From contig OX393555.1 in assembly GCA_947650365.1 (NCBI GenBank), positions 82,155,995 to 82,219,994 of the forward strand: 64,000 nt of DNA, in the 5' to 3' direction. Source of the DNA: Chamaelirium japonicum. Its lineage: Eukaryota; Streptophyta; Magnoliopsida; Liliales; Melanthiaceae. Of the stretch, positions 8,368 through 19,382 are shown one piece after another. The position numbers and the translations under genes were made by a program. Position 1 is the first letter of the stretch, and the number at the start of each line of letters is the position of its first letter. Below the pieces are notes generated by a model that was given only the letters and a program-made list of their open reading frames with translations, ran no database searches and was not told the origin of the DNA.

Positions 8368-11217
8368 ATGGCGTCTTCTAGCAGTTTGAAGAAAGGCGCA
8401 GCTCCTCCCAAGAGGAAGGGGAAGGAGATTGCTAAAGAATCGTCCCCTCCCCGAGGTCGCGGTAAGGGCAAGGAAGTGCTCGTGGAGTTGGGTCAGCTGG
8501 GTAAGAGGCACACTGGAGTTGGGTTTGCCTCTGCTCCGTCAAGGCCAGAGCACATCCCGAAAGTGAAATTTGTTTTGGGCCCCCTGTTACCTTTGGTGGA
8601 AGAACCTGTCTACGTCTACAACACAGGCGGTGAGCTTACTGAGAAGAAGAGGGCAAAGTGGCAAACGCTGCTGGCGTACTTCACAGAGGGGAAGACTCGG
8701 CCATCACTGTCAGGGGTTCTATCTGGTTTCGGCATCGACAAACAAACAGTGTTTGTGAATGTGGCCAGCATGGAGCAGGTGATGGGGACAGTGGTCTCCG
8801 TGGGCCAGCTGAATTGCGGACTTCGTCTTCCGCTGCTGCCGTTTGCTGTGAGGTTGCTGAATGCCTCCGGCCTCTGCCCAGGATAGCTCACCGGCAATGC
8901 ATGGAGGATAATCTATGCCTTCTGCCGTGTTGAGTCCGATTTTCAGAAGGAGCTGAGGGAGTGCTACTCAAGCATCCCGGATGACGAAGAAGCCCGAATC
9001 GAATTGGGCTACTTCTTCTACCATTACCGATGGGCTTCGAGGAAAGATAGCCCCTTCTTCAACCTGACAGGGGTTTCTGCTCTACGCCCTCTCACTGACA
9101 CGGTTCCTTCCGACAAGCTATATACTGAGTGGCCGCTCTTAGTTGCCGGTGCTTGGACTCCGCTCTCAGTGCCAGAGACTCCTCGCGCTGATGTGAACAA
9201 GGAGATCAAGATGTACTACACAGGAGGTGAGCTGGCCTGGCCTTCGGAGCGGGTTGGGGCCATCGACAACCTGTTCCTGGAATTGACATGTGGTACCCGA
9301 TCTTGGAAGCAGTTTTTGAACTGCCCAGTCAGGTACGGCAATGCAATCTTCTTCATCGATCGCAGTCCAGATACGAAGACAACAATGTCTTGTACTCAGA
9401 CTACGAGGAGGATCCTCAGTCTGGCAAGATTATCAGAAAGGTTCGAAGCGAGAAGAAAACCTATGGTGCGAGGCGCAGATTGCCCACTACTGAGGAGAAG
9501 TTGGTAATACAACGGGGTCCAGCGAAGAAGAAGAGGAAAATCCTTATCAAACAGAAGAAAGATGAGGATCTAGAAAAGAAGGAAGAAGATGAAGAAGAAG
9601 AGGAAGAAGGAAGAAGAAAGAAAGTGAGGAGGAAGAAGAAGAAGACGAAAATGGTGACAACAGCAACGACGACGACGACGATGATAAGGAAGTTGGGGGT
9701 GGTGAGGATGATCTTCCTCCCACCCCCCCTGCTGGAGATGGTGGAGATGGGGGTGGTGAGGAAGAAATTCCTCCCACCCCCACGGGTGGTGACCAAGGAT
9801 AGGGGGGTGGTGGGGATAATCTTCCTCCCACCCCCACTGGTGGTGCAGAAGAAGAAGAAGAAGATTCCCAACCTATCCTCATCGATGAGGCAAAGGCCCG
9901 TCGCATGGAGGGGGTTATGGATGCGGAGGGCGATGGCCGGAGGGTACAGCCCGCTTATCACTTTGAGGAGTTGCAGAAGCGTCCTGTCCGCTTCAAGATT
10001 AGGTTTTCAGGGAGTGGTGGGGTTGGAAGCAACCCCACACCCCTCGACCAAATTCCTCTAGTTACTCCCCGTCTTGAAGGTGCAACTACAAGTGGGGTTA
10101 TGGAGGTTGAACAACCCCCACCCCCCTCGCGCTCTTTGGCTGAAGAGATGGCGCTTATCATGGCCGGGCTGGAGGATTCAAACGGGCATCAAGATGAAGG
10201 GGGGGTCTCACCCCCTCGAGATATTCCCTCTCCCGCATACTTGGAGAGAGGGAGCCGGGTAGGCGATGAGACTCCCCAACCCCGGCCAGAGCCAATTCCC
10301 ACTAAGGAGAAGTCGACCCCTCGGTGTAAGAGCTCCGATCATGGGAAGGGAAAGGCTCCTCGAGTCGATGTCTCAGGTACCCGTGCTAACTTGTCTTGAT
10401 TGCCTCGCCTTTGAAGTTTGAATTCATTCTAACTCTTTGAACTTTTATGTTGATTGCAGGTACGCCTGTTGGCTCGACTCAGAAGATAAAGAGTTTGGGT
10501 GATGTTGATATCAACCACCCCACTGGTGTGATCCGGAAGCTTTGCAACCTTCCGGAAGCTACTCTGGACGAAGCCTTTGATCGGCTTGAAGTAGTGGTAT
10601 GTGCATCTGCTTGATCAACTACTCGAGTTGTATCTTTAAAATAATTCTAACTCTTTGTCCATCTACAGAACTCAGCAGTTTTGAGAATTGCAAGCAAACT
10701 CTCCAGGAGGGCAGGAGAACGGGAGGCTGCATCTGAGGTGTCCCGTTTGAAAGCTGAACTGGAGGCTGCCCACGAGGAGAGGGATAAGCTGAGGGAGCTT
10801 CTATCCTCCAAGAAGGAGGCTTTGAAGGCCAAGATTGAGGCCCTTCGTAAGGAGAAACTGGAGAGCAAGGCATGGCAGGAGGGTTATGAAGCTCGGGGTC
10901 ACGAGCTTGAAGATTTGAGGAAACGATTCTTCAGGATCGAGACCTTGAGCTTCGAGCGAGCGACCGAGAATAAAGAGTTGAAGGAGCAACTTGCTGCCCA
11001 GCATGCCGCCTTCACTGCCAAAGAGGAAGCTCTCAAGAAAGAGTTAGAGCACCTGCGAGGCGAATGCACGAGCTACAGAGAGACGGCCGAGAAGGCGGTA
11101 GATGCACTTAGGGCCCATGCTAGTAGTGTCCGATCCTCCAAGGCTTCCGCGGCGAGCAAAGCTCGCGGTGGATTTGAAGGAGAGAAGTCGCGAGCTCCCA
11201 GCGTGGCTAAACCTTGA
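8368..11217 (+). pseudogene. Antisense ORF region of the Tat element (fossil; unknown function)
   Basis: Coding-like sequence on the strand opposite gag-pol, between integrase and the 3' LTR, where several Tat-group elements carry an extra antisense ORF. From the left: ATG at 8368 with a basic Ser/Lys/Arg-rich start (MASSSSLKKG); a domain resembling the plant-specific 'putative gypsy-type transposon' family (GLRLPLLPFAVRLLN, GYFFYHYRWASR); a highly acidic Glu/Asp tract with Pro-rich direct repeats (about 9540-9860); and a C-terminal coiled coil (10681-11150; heptad-like LKAELEAAHEERDKL). Short intron-like gaps with GT and AG edges separate the last blocks (about 10377-10459 and 10596-10668). 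A TATATAT lies at 8260-8266, about 100 bp before the ATG. The function of such ORFs is not known. It has breaks. Confidence 0.7.
9540..9860 (+). repeat. Acidic/proline repeat tract in the antisense ORF
   Basis: GAAGAA-rich sequence changes into about three direct repeats of CTTCCTCCCACCCCC spaced by GGTGG-rich linkers. This is a local minisatellite within the fossil ORF. Confidence 0.7.
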
Positions 11218-11977
11218 TGTACTTCTACCTTTTTTTTTCTTTGCTGTACTTTGTAAACTTGTGCTATGAAAAAGGCTCACTCTTGTATTTGGCAACATTT
11301 TGATAATGAAGATATCTTTTTGGTTACCTGAAATTGAAAGTTTCTTACATCGAATGTCTTTGAATGTTGTTCTGGAATGTTTGAATATATATACACTTCG
11401 AATGTAAGGGGCCAAGTCGCAACTTGATCACCCAAACTTGTACTTGAAAATAGAATTTGAATTCGTTTAACACTTGTATGTGAGGGGTCAAGTCGCAACT
11501 CAAACACCCAAACTTGTTAAGATGATAGCGAGATTGATTGAAATTGAATGTCATTTAACGTTTGTAAGTAAGGGGTAGTGTCGCAACACGAACTCCCAGA
11601 CTTGTTAAATTGACTTGAAGGTGGAATCGCAATTCCAACACTAATCTTTGTTGTACAACCTTGTAATTTGAATGTAGATCGAACATATATAATTGGAGAC
11701 TGCTTCATAACTTGAATTGGAGAAGACTGAGCATTTGAACATTTGAAAGAGAACTTTATTCATCATCGAATTTACATTATGGATAGAACAATTTGAGATG
11801 TCTGGGATTCCAAGCCCGTGGCAATCTGTCTCCTTCTGGTGAGATCAATCGATAAGAGCCTTTGCCTCCCACTGATTCGACAATATAGGGTCCTTCCCAG
11901 TTGGGAGCTAGTTATCCACTGCTGTGCTCTTTGGTGTTGTAGAAAACAGCTCTGAGGACTAGGCTGCCGATCGGGAA
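11218..11977. other. Spacer between integrase and antisense ORF of the Tat element
   Basis: Non-coding. It holds three degenerate direct repeats of a unit containing GTAAGGGGCCAAGTCGCAACT...CCCAAACTTGT, starting near 11404, 11480 and 11568 (spacing about 76 and 88 bp). Both the sense pol region and the antisense ORF end into this spacer, so it probably contains convergent 3' ends. Confidence 0.55.
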
Positions 11978-12742
11978 TTATCTCTTGTAAACCTTTTGAT
12001 CGTAAGCTCGTTTAATCTTTTGTTGGTATCTGGCAATACGAAGGGTTGCTCGATCTCGTAGTTCTTCAGTGGAATCCAGATCATTGACTCGAAGCTCTTC
12101 GTTTATTCCTTCTTCGATTGCTCTGGTCTTCAAAGTATTTGATATGTTCTCTGTTGGGAGTACTGCCTCTGATCCATACGTTAGGCGAAAGGGCGAGAAC
12201 CCAGTTGATCTTCTCGGAGTTGTGCGATAACCCCAAAGAACTTCTGGTAGGACTTGTTCCCACAATCCCTTCTTGTTGTTGAGCTTCTTCTTGAGTATAC
12301 CCAGAATAGCTCTATTTTAGGCTTCAGCTTGACCATTGCACTGAGGGTATCTTGGAGTTGAATAAAAGAGTTTGATTCCGTTGTTCAGGCAGAACTCTCA
12401 GAATTTGTCGGAGTCAAATTGAGCTCCATTGTCAGCAACAAGTACTTGAGGCGTACCAAACCTTGAGAAGATGTTATGTCGAATGAACTTGATCACTTCA
12501 TCATCGGTCTCTCAGAAGAGTGGCACAGCTTCGACCCATTTGGTGAAGTAATCTGTGGCTAGCAACAGATACTTCTTCTTACTAGGAGTTGGTGGGAAAC
12601 GACCTAAGAAGTCCAACCCCCATTGATGGAAAGGCCATGGGCTTGTCAGTTGGTGAAGCTCATCTGCAGGGAGATGGATTGCCCGAGCGTGTCTTTGACA
12701 TGGCTCGCACCTTTGGACAACTTGTTGGGCATCTCTTGCCAT
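11978..12742 (-). pseudogene. Integrase region of the Tat element (fossil)
   Basis: It begins with the zinc-finger cysteines (CEPCQRHA) and the start of the catalytic core (WGLDFLGRFPP, YFTKWVEAVPL). It ends with the conserved late-core motif LWGYRTTPRRSTGFSPFRLTYG, which follows the last catalytic acid. Integrase inserts the cDNA into host DNA. Broken in several places. Confidence 0.87.
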
Positions 12743-12748
12743 TGTTGG

Positions 12749-13615
12749 TCAGTAGTAACCTTGTAACTTTGTCTTGGCTTCCAGAGACCTTCCTCCCGAA
12801 TGGTTTCCGCAAGCTCCAGAATGGATGTTGATTAGAATCTCCTTCGCTAGCAATGGATCAATACATTTGAGTAACATCCCATTGTGAGATTTGAAGTATA
12901 GATCTTCCCCTTGAAGACTATAGCATGGAAGTTTTCTTTGAAGTCTTCGAGCTTGCATCGAGTCTTCGGGCATCCTGCCTTGTTTAAAGAAGTCGAAGAT
13001 GGGCTGTCTCCAATCTTCGGGCTCGTTTGTGGTTGTAAAGTTCGATCTCATTTGACCTCCACCCTCAGATCTCTTTGTAGTAGCAATGATCTGTTGTTCG
13101 GGGGTGGTCTTGGGCACTTCCTGATAATCAATTTTTATTTGCCTTCCTCCGAGTGAGTCTCCAAGAACGGAGGCAGCATTGGCTAAGGCATCTGCTTCTC
13201 GATTCTCTGCTCTTGGAATTTGAACGAACTCAGTATTAGTAAAACGTTGTTGAAGGCGTCGTACTAAAGCCAAGTAGAATTGCATTCTTTCTTCACGAGC
13301 TGTGTACTCCCTATTGATTTGCCTTATGATCAACTGGGAGTCACTGTAGATGATGATTCGATCTACCCCTAGGGATTCAGCCATTTCGAGTCCGGAAATG
13401 AGTGCTTCATATTCAGCTTCGTTGTTGGTGGCATTGAATCCTAGGAGAGTGGCCTTCTGAAGATGATCTTGCTCGGGGGATATCAAGACTATCCCAGTTC
13501 CCGAACCGACCGTACTTGAAGCTCCGTCAGTATATAGCTTCCATGGAGTTGATGTTGTGGTTGAAACTTCAAGATTCGAACTGGATTTTGTAGCTGAATT
13601 GCATGGAGGTTTCAC
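12749..13615 (-). pseudogene. Archaeal-type RNase H and integrase N-terminus (fossil)
   Basis: The first half has the signature of the additional archaeal-type RNase H that marks Tat elements: LYTDGAS, NNEAEYEAL, YSDSQLII and ADALANAAS, which carry the acidic catalytic residues. The second half leads into the integrase zinc-binding region (LLAKEILINIHSG...GNHSGG, with the cysteine pair in the next stretch). Acquisition of this RNase H by Tat elements is established knowledge. Fossil. Confidence 0.88.
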
Positions 13616-14068
13616 TTCATCTTCGAGGAGTATATCTACATCTTCCTCCCATGTTATGGGGTCTTCAACTGGGAAGTCGGCTAGAAAGTCAACAATTGTC
13701 TACCCTTTGATTGAAGTGCGAGATTCGAATTGTATCCCCAGAGCACTCATCTCAATCACCCATTTGGTCATACGACCCGCTCGACCAGCTTTGTCGACGA
13801 TATCTTTGAGTGGGTGTTCAGAGATGACAGTGATCTGGTGGGAGACGAAATAAGGTTGAAGATGACGTGATGCAGTGAGTAAAGCCAGTATGACCTTCTT
13901 AGTTTTTGAATAGTGAGTCTCAGCTGGAAGAAGAGTATAGCTGATGTAATAGACTTGATGTTCGATGCCTCCTTTTCTACTAACTAGGACTGCGCTGATT
14001 GCTTGATCGGTGATGGCGAGGTAGAGCCAAAGATCTTCCTTTGGAAGTGGAGCAGTCAGGATAGGAGC
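13616..14068 (-). pseudogene. Retroviral-type RNase H region of the Tat element (fossil)
   Basis: Between the reverse transcriptase and the archaeal-type RNase H, the minus strand encodes segments typical of the Ty3/gypsy RNase H, such as the pieces reading AISAVLVSRKGG and HPLKDI. In Tat elements this first RNase H is often degenerate because a second one follows. Degraded here. Confidence 0.65.
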
Positions 14069-15496
14069 TTACACCAGATATTTCTTGATGCTTTGAAATG
14101 CTTCTTCACAAGTTGGATTCCAGCCTAATGTATCTACCTTTCGTAGCTTGTCAAAGAGAGGCTTACACTTGTCGGAGGACTTTGAAATGAACCGATTGAG
14201 GGCGGCAAGTCTTCCCGTGAGACGTTGCACTTCCTTCCGATTGGTGGGTGATGGCATATCGAGGATGGCTCGAATTTGGTCGGGGTTGGCTTCAATACCC
14301 CTCCTGGTCACGAGGTGACCCAGGAATTTGCCCGATTGAACTTCAAAAGCACACTTGGCAGGATTGAGCTTCATGCGATACTTTCGAAGGATTTGAAAAG
14401 TTTCTGCCAGATCAGATAGATGACCCCCTCGATTGGAACTCTTGGTAAGGAGATCGTCGACGTAGACTTCGACGTTGCGACCGATCTGCCCTTCGAACAT
14501 CTTGGTGACTAGCCTTTGATAGGTAGATCCAGCATTTTTGAGGCCGAACGGTATTACATTGTAGCAGTAGAGACCTCGGCTAGTCATGAAGCAAGTCTTC
14601 TCTTGATCATCTAGATGAAGTGGAATTTGATTATACCCAGAGTATCCATCCATGAAAGATAATAGCTCGTGACAAGCAGTGGCATCGACGAGTCTATTTA
14701 TCCTTGGCATGGGGAATGGATCTTTAGGACAAGCTTTATTGAGATTGGTGAAGTCGATGCACACTCGGACCTTCCTGTTCTTCTTAGGTACAGCAACTAT
14801 GTTGGAGATCCAAGTAGGATACTCTACTTCACGAATAAAGCCTGCTGTGAGTAGCTTACTGATCTCCTCTTGAACAGCAACTTGTAACTCAGGTCGTATG
14901 GTGCGTGGTTTTTGCTTGACAGGCTTCACTTCTTCTTTGATCGCAAGTCGATGACAAGCGTCATCTGGATTGATACCAGGCATGTCTTCGAAACACCAAG
15001 CAAAGACGTCGATATTGGACTGGAGAAAGGATACCATGTCTCGCGCTTCTGCGTCGCTAAGTCCGGTACCGATAAATGTTTGTCGAGGGAGATCTCCACT
15101 GCCGATATTGATAGGGATGATTTCTTCAATTGAACGTGAGGCTTCCCATTCGATTGGTGGGGGCTCGATCGGTGGAATCTCCTTTGATTGCTATTTGGAA
15201 GAGGGACCAGCTTCATCTCGTGGCCGCTTTGGAGGAGCAATATTGATCTTACGATCAGTTTTTGCAGCAGCGGCTTCACATGATCTCCCGGCCTACTGAT
15301 CGCCTCGAATGCAGACAATGCCTTCTCCAGTTGCAAACTTGAGTAGTTGGTGATAAGAAGAGGAGATGGCATTGATCTGGTAGAGGAATGGTCGCCCGAG
15401 AATGGCGTTGTAGCTGGACACTCCTTCGACTATTGCGAACCTCACCGAGACTCGAGTCTCTCGGCTAAGGTCGAGAGTGAACCTCGATTCACCCAC
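14069..15496 (-). pseudogene. pol: Protease end and reverse transcriptase region of the Tat element (fossil)
   Basis: The clearest stretch (14069-15037) carries the whole reverse transcriptase palm and fingers. Landmarks are the entry motif KQKPRTIRPE, VPKKNRKVRVCIDF, the FMDGYSGYNQI block, NVIPFGLKNAG, and the catalytic YVDDLL. The connection block LGHLVTRRGIEANPDQ follows. It copies element RNA into DNA in the particle. The part at 15040-15496 holds the end of the protease domain and the linker. This region contains breaks and is a fossil. Confidence 0.9.
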
Positions 15497-15505
15497 CGTA
15501 ATGCT

Positions 15506-17401
15506 TTATTCACCGTTGAAGCCCGTGATTACGGTCGGGACGACGTCGAGGGTCGAGTATTTGTGTCCTAGATGCTTGAAGCAGTTCGAGAACATAATGT
15601 CGATGGAGCTCCCGGTGTCGATGAGGATCCGGTTGACGGTGCTTCCGTCGATGAGGAGTTTCAAGACCAGGGGGTCTCGATGCGGAGTATAAACTCCTTG
15701 AAGATCGGTGTCGTTGAAAACAATAGATGGCCAGGCCAAACCTTCGACAGGCTTCTCGATCCAGGTGTCTTCCATGTTCGCAGCTGAACGGATGTGGAAG
15801 ATGCGTCGAACTTGCCGATCCACTTCCTTCCCGGTCAAGGCTTGATTGTGCAATGTTCCATGAATGCCGAAGACTTTGGCGTTCATGGTAAGAGGAGATC
15901 GGCTTGAAGAGATTTGATGGACCCAACAAGCTTCTTTCCCCTTTGCAGAGGATCGGTGTTGGTCCTGTCCATCTTTGGTGAACTCACGGAGATGGCCTTC
16001 TCGCAGCAAGTCTTCGAGATGAAATTTCAGTCGATAGCACCGATCGGTGGAATGGCCGTGACTTCGATGAAAGTCACAATAGACTGTTTTGTCAGCTGTG
16101 AACTTAGTGTTCGGCTGAAGTGGATTGGGCCTTCGAAGGAATTCTTCGTGTTGAATGCGGTCGAGGACTTGCTTGATCAGTAAATTCCACTCAGTGAAAG
16201 TGGTCTTCGTTGGGGATCGACGTCCATCATTCTTTGATCGTTTGTTGGCTGGTGGGGCTGCTGCTTCAGCGTTGTGAGCTTTGGCAGCATACTTGGGAGC
16301 TTCTCTTTCAGCAGGCCTTCGTTTTGTTTCTTGCCCTTTTCGAGCGACTTGATCGTCCTCGACCTCAATCTCTCTCTGAATTCGATCAAATATTGAACCC
16401 AGAGAAGGAGGGGGATTGCGGATGAAGTCATTGTAGATGTGTTGATCGACGCGGAGTGCATTCTGGAAAGCTAACATGATAGCTTCATTATCCAGATGTC
16501 TCCTAGAGAGAGCAGCATGCTCATTGCGGAATCGCCTTGTGAAGCTGCGTAGACTCTCGTCGGCGCCCATCCTCAACCGGTAGAGAGAGTCAAGTTTTTT
16601 CTCCGGCTTCATGTTTAATTGGTAATGCTGCACAAAGAGGTTTGCCAAAACACTGAACTGGGTGATGGACCCAGATCGCAGATTGTGGTACCAATCGAGG
16701 GATGGTTCATCGAGACTTCCCGCGAAAGTACGACAGAGTACGTTGTTCTCCTCTTCGTGCGGCGTCAATGCTTGCTTGAATGCGAGTATGTGGAGAGTCG
16801 GATCTCCTTTGATGCAATTGAATTTGGGGAGAGTGGGGGTTCTCCATCCCCTTGGAAATATTGATTCAAACAAGCTTCGATGGAGTGGCCCAACGGAGGA
16901 ATATCCGTCTCTGCGACCATGCCCTCGACTAGGATGTGGATCGAGAGGCAAGATCGAGAGGTCTTGTTCAGGCCTTTGGATATCAGCAGGTTGGAGTCGG
17001 TGACGAAGATCCGATCCAAGTCCACACTGAAATGGAATAGATGGAGAGATTCTACTCTTTGAAGGAGCGCCTTTTATCTGGTGCTTCCTTGGTATGTTGA
17101 GCTTTGAAGGTATCCTCTTGTCGCAGTTGCGGCCAGAAGAGGATTGGGAGGACTCATCATCAAGGCGATCCCAGACACTCTGCTTCCATGGGGCAGTAGA
17201 GGGAGTTGGGTCACGATGAATCCTCTCGAAGGCAGCAGTGCCCATTGATCTCCGTTGCTCGGAGTGGATTGATGGTCGTGGCAGATCGACTCTCTCATTA
17301 GTCGAGGGGATGGGGAGAGCAATTCTAGCCTCGGAAGCTGCCTTCTTGAGTGCATCCCTCTCAGCAGTGAGGGTGGCATTCTGTTTTGCCAATTGAAGCA
17401 A
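15506..17401 (-). pseudogene. gag-pro: gag-protease region of the Tat element (fossil)
   Basis: A 631-codon open stretch. The middle carries a retrotransposon gag core with the pattern LYRLRMGADESLRSFTRRF and later AFQNALR. A Cys/His motif of the type CDFHRSHGHSTDRC follows at about residues 450-470, as in Tat-group Gag. The C-terminal part holds the retropepsin active-site motif DTGSS (about residue 600). Gag forms the virus-like particle and the protease processes the polyprotein. An Arg/Ser/Pro-rich N-terminal third precedes the core. It lies just downstream of the 5' LTR and primer site, separated by a leader of about 0.4 kb. Treated as a fossil; the element as a whole is broken. Confidence 0.88.
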
Positions 17402-17797
17402 TTGGAAGTCGACCGCCGAGATTTGAGAAGTCGAGGGAAGGTCTTCAGCGAGAGCAGGGGTTGTATGCCCTGTTGATGGATGAAGAGGTGGGGCAATCGG
17501 TCAATCGACCGATCTCCCACTACCTGATCGTGTATCTATATTGGGGACAGCGAGGGGCTGCCCGAAATTGAGCCTTTGACTCATTGATCGAGTCTCAGGG
17601 CGAGGTTGACGTGTGTCGCTTCCTTCTGGTTGACCCTGATGCTTCGTCCTCGCCATTAAGAGAGCGAAGGGTGCAACGAGAGTGCCGGCGTCCGAGCGGT
17701 TGTTTGCTTAACCAAGGAGGCAAGGAAGTTTGACTATTTGATCAGTCTGCTCAATTGATCTAATAGTAGTTGTAGAACGGACACAGCTTCTCGTTCG

Positions 17798-17818
17798 ATC
17801 CCACAGATGGCGCCAAAC
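17798..17818 (-). promoter_or_regulatory. Primer-binding site region of the Tat element
   Basis: Immediately inside the 5' LTR the minus strand reads GTTTGGCGCCATCTGTGGGA. The TGGCGCC core next to the LTR is the usual form in this lineage. Which tRNA primes it was not determined. Confidence 0.8.
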
Positions 17819-18535
17819 TGTGGGGGAAAATCTTTGTGCCGACCCGAAGACTTTGCCGCACCAGTCAATTGAAGGTTCGGGTCGAAGAGATCGTTGCTCG
17901 ATTTGTTGATTGAAGTCGTTGCTTTCGATATGTCAACAGAGAGATGCAATCAGAGAGAGTTAGACACGAGAGATGTGATCTCGGAGTTCAGCCGAAGCCT
18001 ACGTCTCCGTGCTATAGGGAGCAACCCGAATTCACTAACACATGTATCGAAGTGATCTCGACAGGCCGAGTATCACCGAAGTCTCCCTTCAACCTCTTTA
18101 AAAAGAAGATCAAGATCAAGGAGAGGGGAAGGATAGGAAGTTGGAAATCCCAGAGCTCTGGTTTTTGAAATCAGAGATTAACTGATGGTACTGATTTTCG
18201 GATCCATTTACATTCGAAGGCTCTGCTATTTATAGGATTCTCTGGTGGTAAATGGCGGTTTTCTGCTGTCGTATCTGGGGATCCTCCAAGTAAGGCTGGT
18301 GGGCCCCGCTATCATCTCCTGGGGGATTCCACAGGTTCCTGGGCCCGCCAGGCAGGGCCGGTGGGTCCCACGGTTGTCTTTGGGGGCCCACCGGGCAGGG
18401 CCGATGGGTCCCACTGTGGTCTTCGGGGGTCCACCAGGCAGGGCCGGTGGGTCCTACTGTGGTACTCGGGGGCCCACCAGGCAGGGCCGGTGGGTCCTGC
18501 TGTTTGCAGACTTCTTGCCAAAATTTGCACCCACA
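17819..18535 (-). repeat. 5' LTR of the Tat element
   Basis: 717 bp, starting TGTGGGTGC and ending CCCCCACA on the minus strand. A TATA box (TATAAATA) lies at 18227-18234. Upstream of it in U3 are three-plus 43-bp direct repeats (18363 onward). Confidence 0.93.
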
Positions 18536-18540
18536 ACCCT

Positions 18541-19382
18541 CATTCTCCTCTTCCAAGTATCTCTCTATCTCCCTCCTTCCTCTTCTTTGGGTATACCCAA
18601 CCCCTCTCGACCGCCCTCTCTCTTCGCCCCCCCCCCCCCCCCGGTCGGAACAAAATACAGTAGAAAGAGAGAGAGAGAGAGAGAGACCCTCTAGACTCGT
18701 CCGGTTCCGATCACGACGCCCGTCCGGCTCCGATCGTAACGCCCGTTCGATGCCTATCGCGACACCGATTCGGCTCCGTCGTGACGCCTGCCTCCTTGAT
18801 CATATATTGGACTCATTATTTTAATTAGTATGCTACTTCCAATTTGTATGTTATTTGTGAAAATGACCTCCTTGGTTGATGGTATGTTAAAGTATTTTGG
18901 TACGATACAATTGGTAATCTTGTTTGAAATATGATCTTATTTATAAAAAAATTATCAATTTCTATATGTAAAATTACTAAAATCTTTGATATTAATTTTT
19001 TTTTACCATTTGACTTATGTAAAATTTGGTCAAACTATTTATCCAACGTGGTGAGGCAATCTTGGATGGCAGCGGCAATATTGATTAAATCGACCTTAAT
19101 TTTGATTCATTGTTCTTGTACATTTTTTTAATGAACGTATTAATACTTTTTGTATTAGGCCTTCAAAATTTATCAAAATTGTTCTTCAAATGTATTAGTC
19201 AAATAAGATTTTATGTCCAAGTCCACAACAAAAATCCCCCATGAACTCATAAAAAAGGGATTTATGAAATGTGGACTTCTCAAAAAAGTCCGCAGACTCC
19301 TAAAAAAACCCAGAGACTCTTTAAAAAAAGTCCATGAACTCTCAAAGACCGCAAGTCCATGAACTCCTAAATAATGATTTTA
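18541..19382. other. Right body of the Harbinger-like element
   Basis: It continues the sequence interrupted at 5382. It starts CT-rich, with a run of 16 C at 18627-18642 and a GA microsatellite at about 18663-18686. A GC-rich block of four 22-23-bp units follows, then AT-rich sequence. The final 200 bp hold repeated AGTCCATGAACTC / GTCCGCAGACTCC words. The small frames at 18245-18824 and 18931-19131 show no domain. Confidence 0.5.
18698..18788. repeat. Four-copy 22-23-bp GC-rich minisatellite
   Basis: Units resembling CGTCCGGCTCCGATCGTGACGCC start at 18698, 18721, 18744 and 18767. The base composition differs strongly from the AT-rich remainder of the Harbinger-like element, so this may be captured host sequence. 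Confidence 0.75.

Larger units (their letters stand above)
5383..18535 (-). mobile_element. Ty3/gypsy LTR retrotransposon, Tat lineage (fossil), 13.15 kb
   Basis: Two 717-bp LTRs (5383-6099 and 17819-18535) are flanked by a perfect 5-bp duplication ACCCT (5378-5382 and 18536-18540). The primer site next to the right LTR and the purine tract next to the left LTR show transcription on the minus strand. Gene order from right to left is gag, protease, reverse transcriptase, RNase H, archaeal-type RNase H, integrase, then an antisense ORF region and a 118-bp tandem array. The second RNase H and the antisense ORF place it in the Tat group. By eye the LTRs differ at about 22 sites (about 3%), roughly a million years if a grass-like rate of 1.3e-8 per site per year applies. 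The coding part is broken in several places (about half a dozen). Confidence 0.93.

Noticed and set aside
8173-8886. Host gene interrupted by transposons
   Set aside because: The frame and its continuation lie wholly between the gypsy LTRs, in the place where Tat elements carry an antisense ORF.
9461-9961. Minus-strand Phe/Ser-rich frame with apparent membrane segments
   Set aside because: It is the reverse reading of the GAAGAA acidic tract in the antisense ORF.
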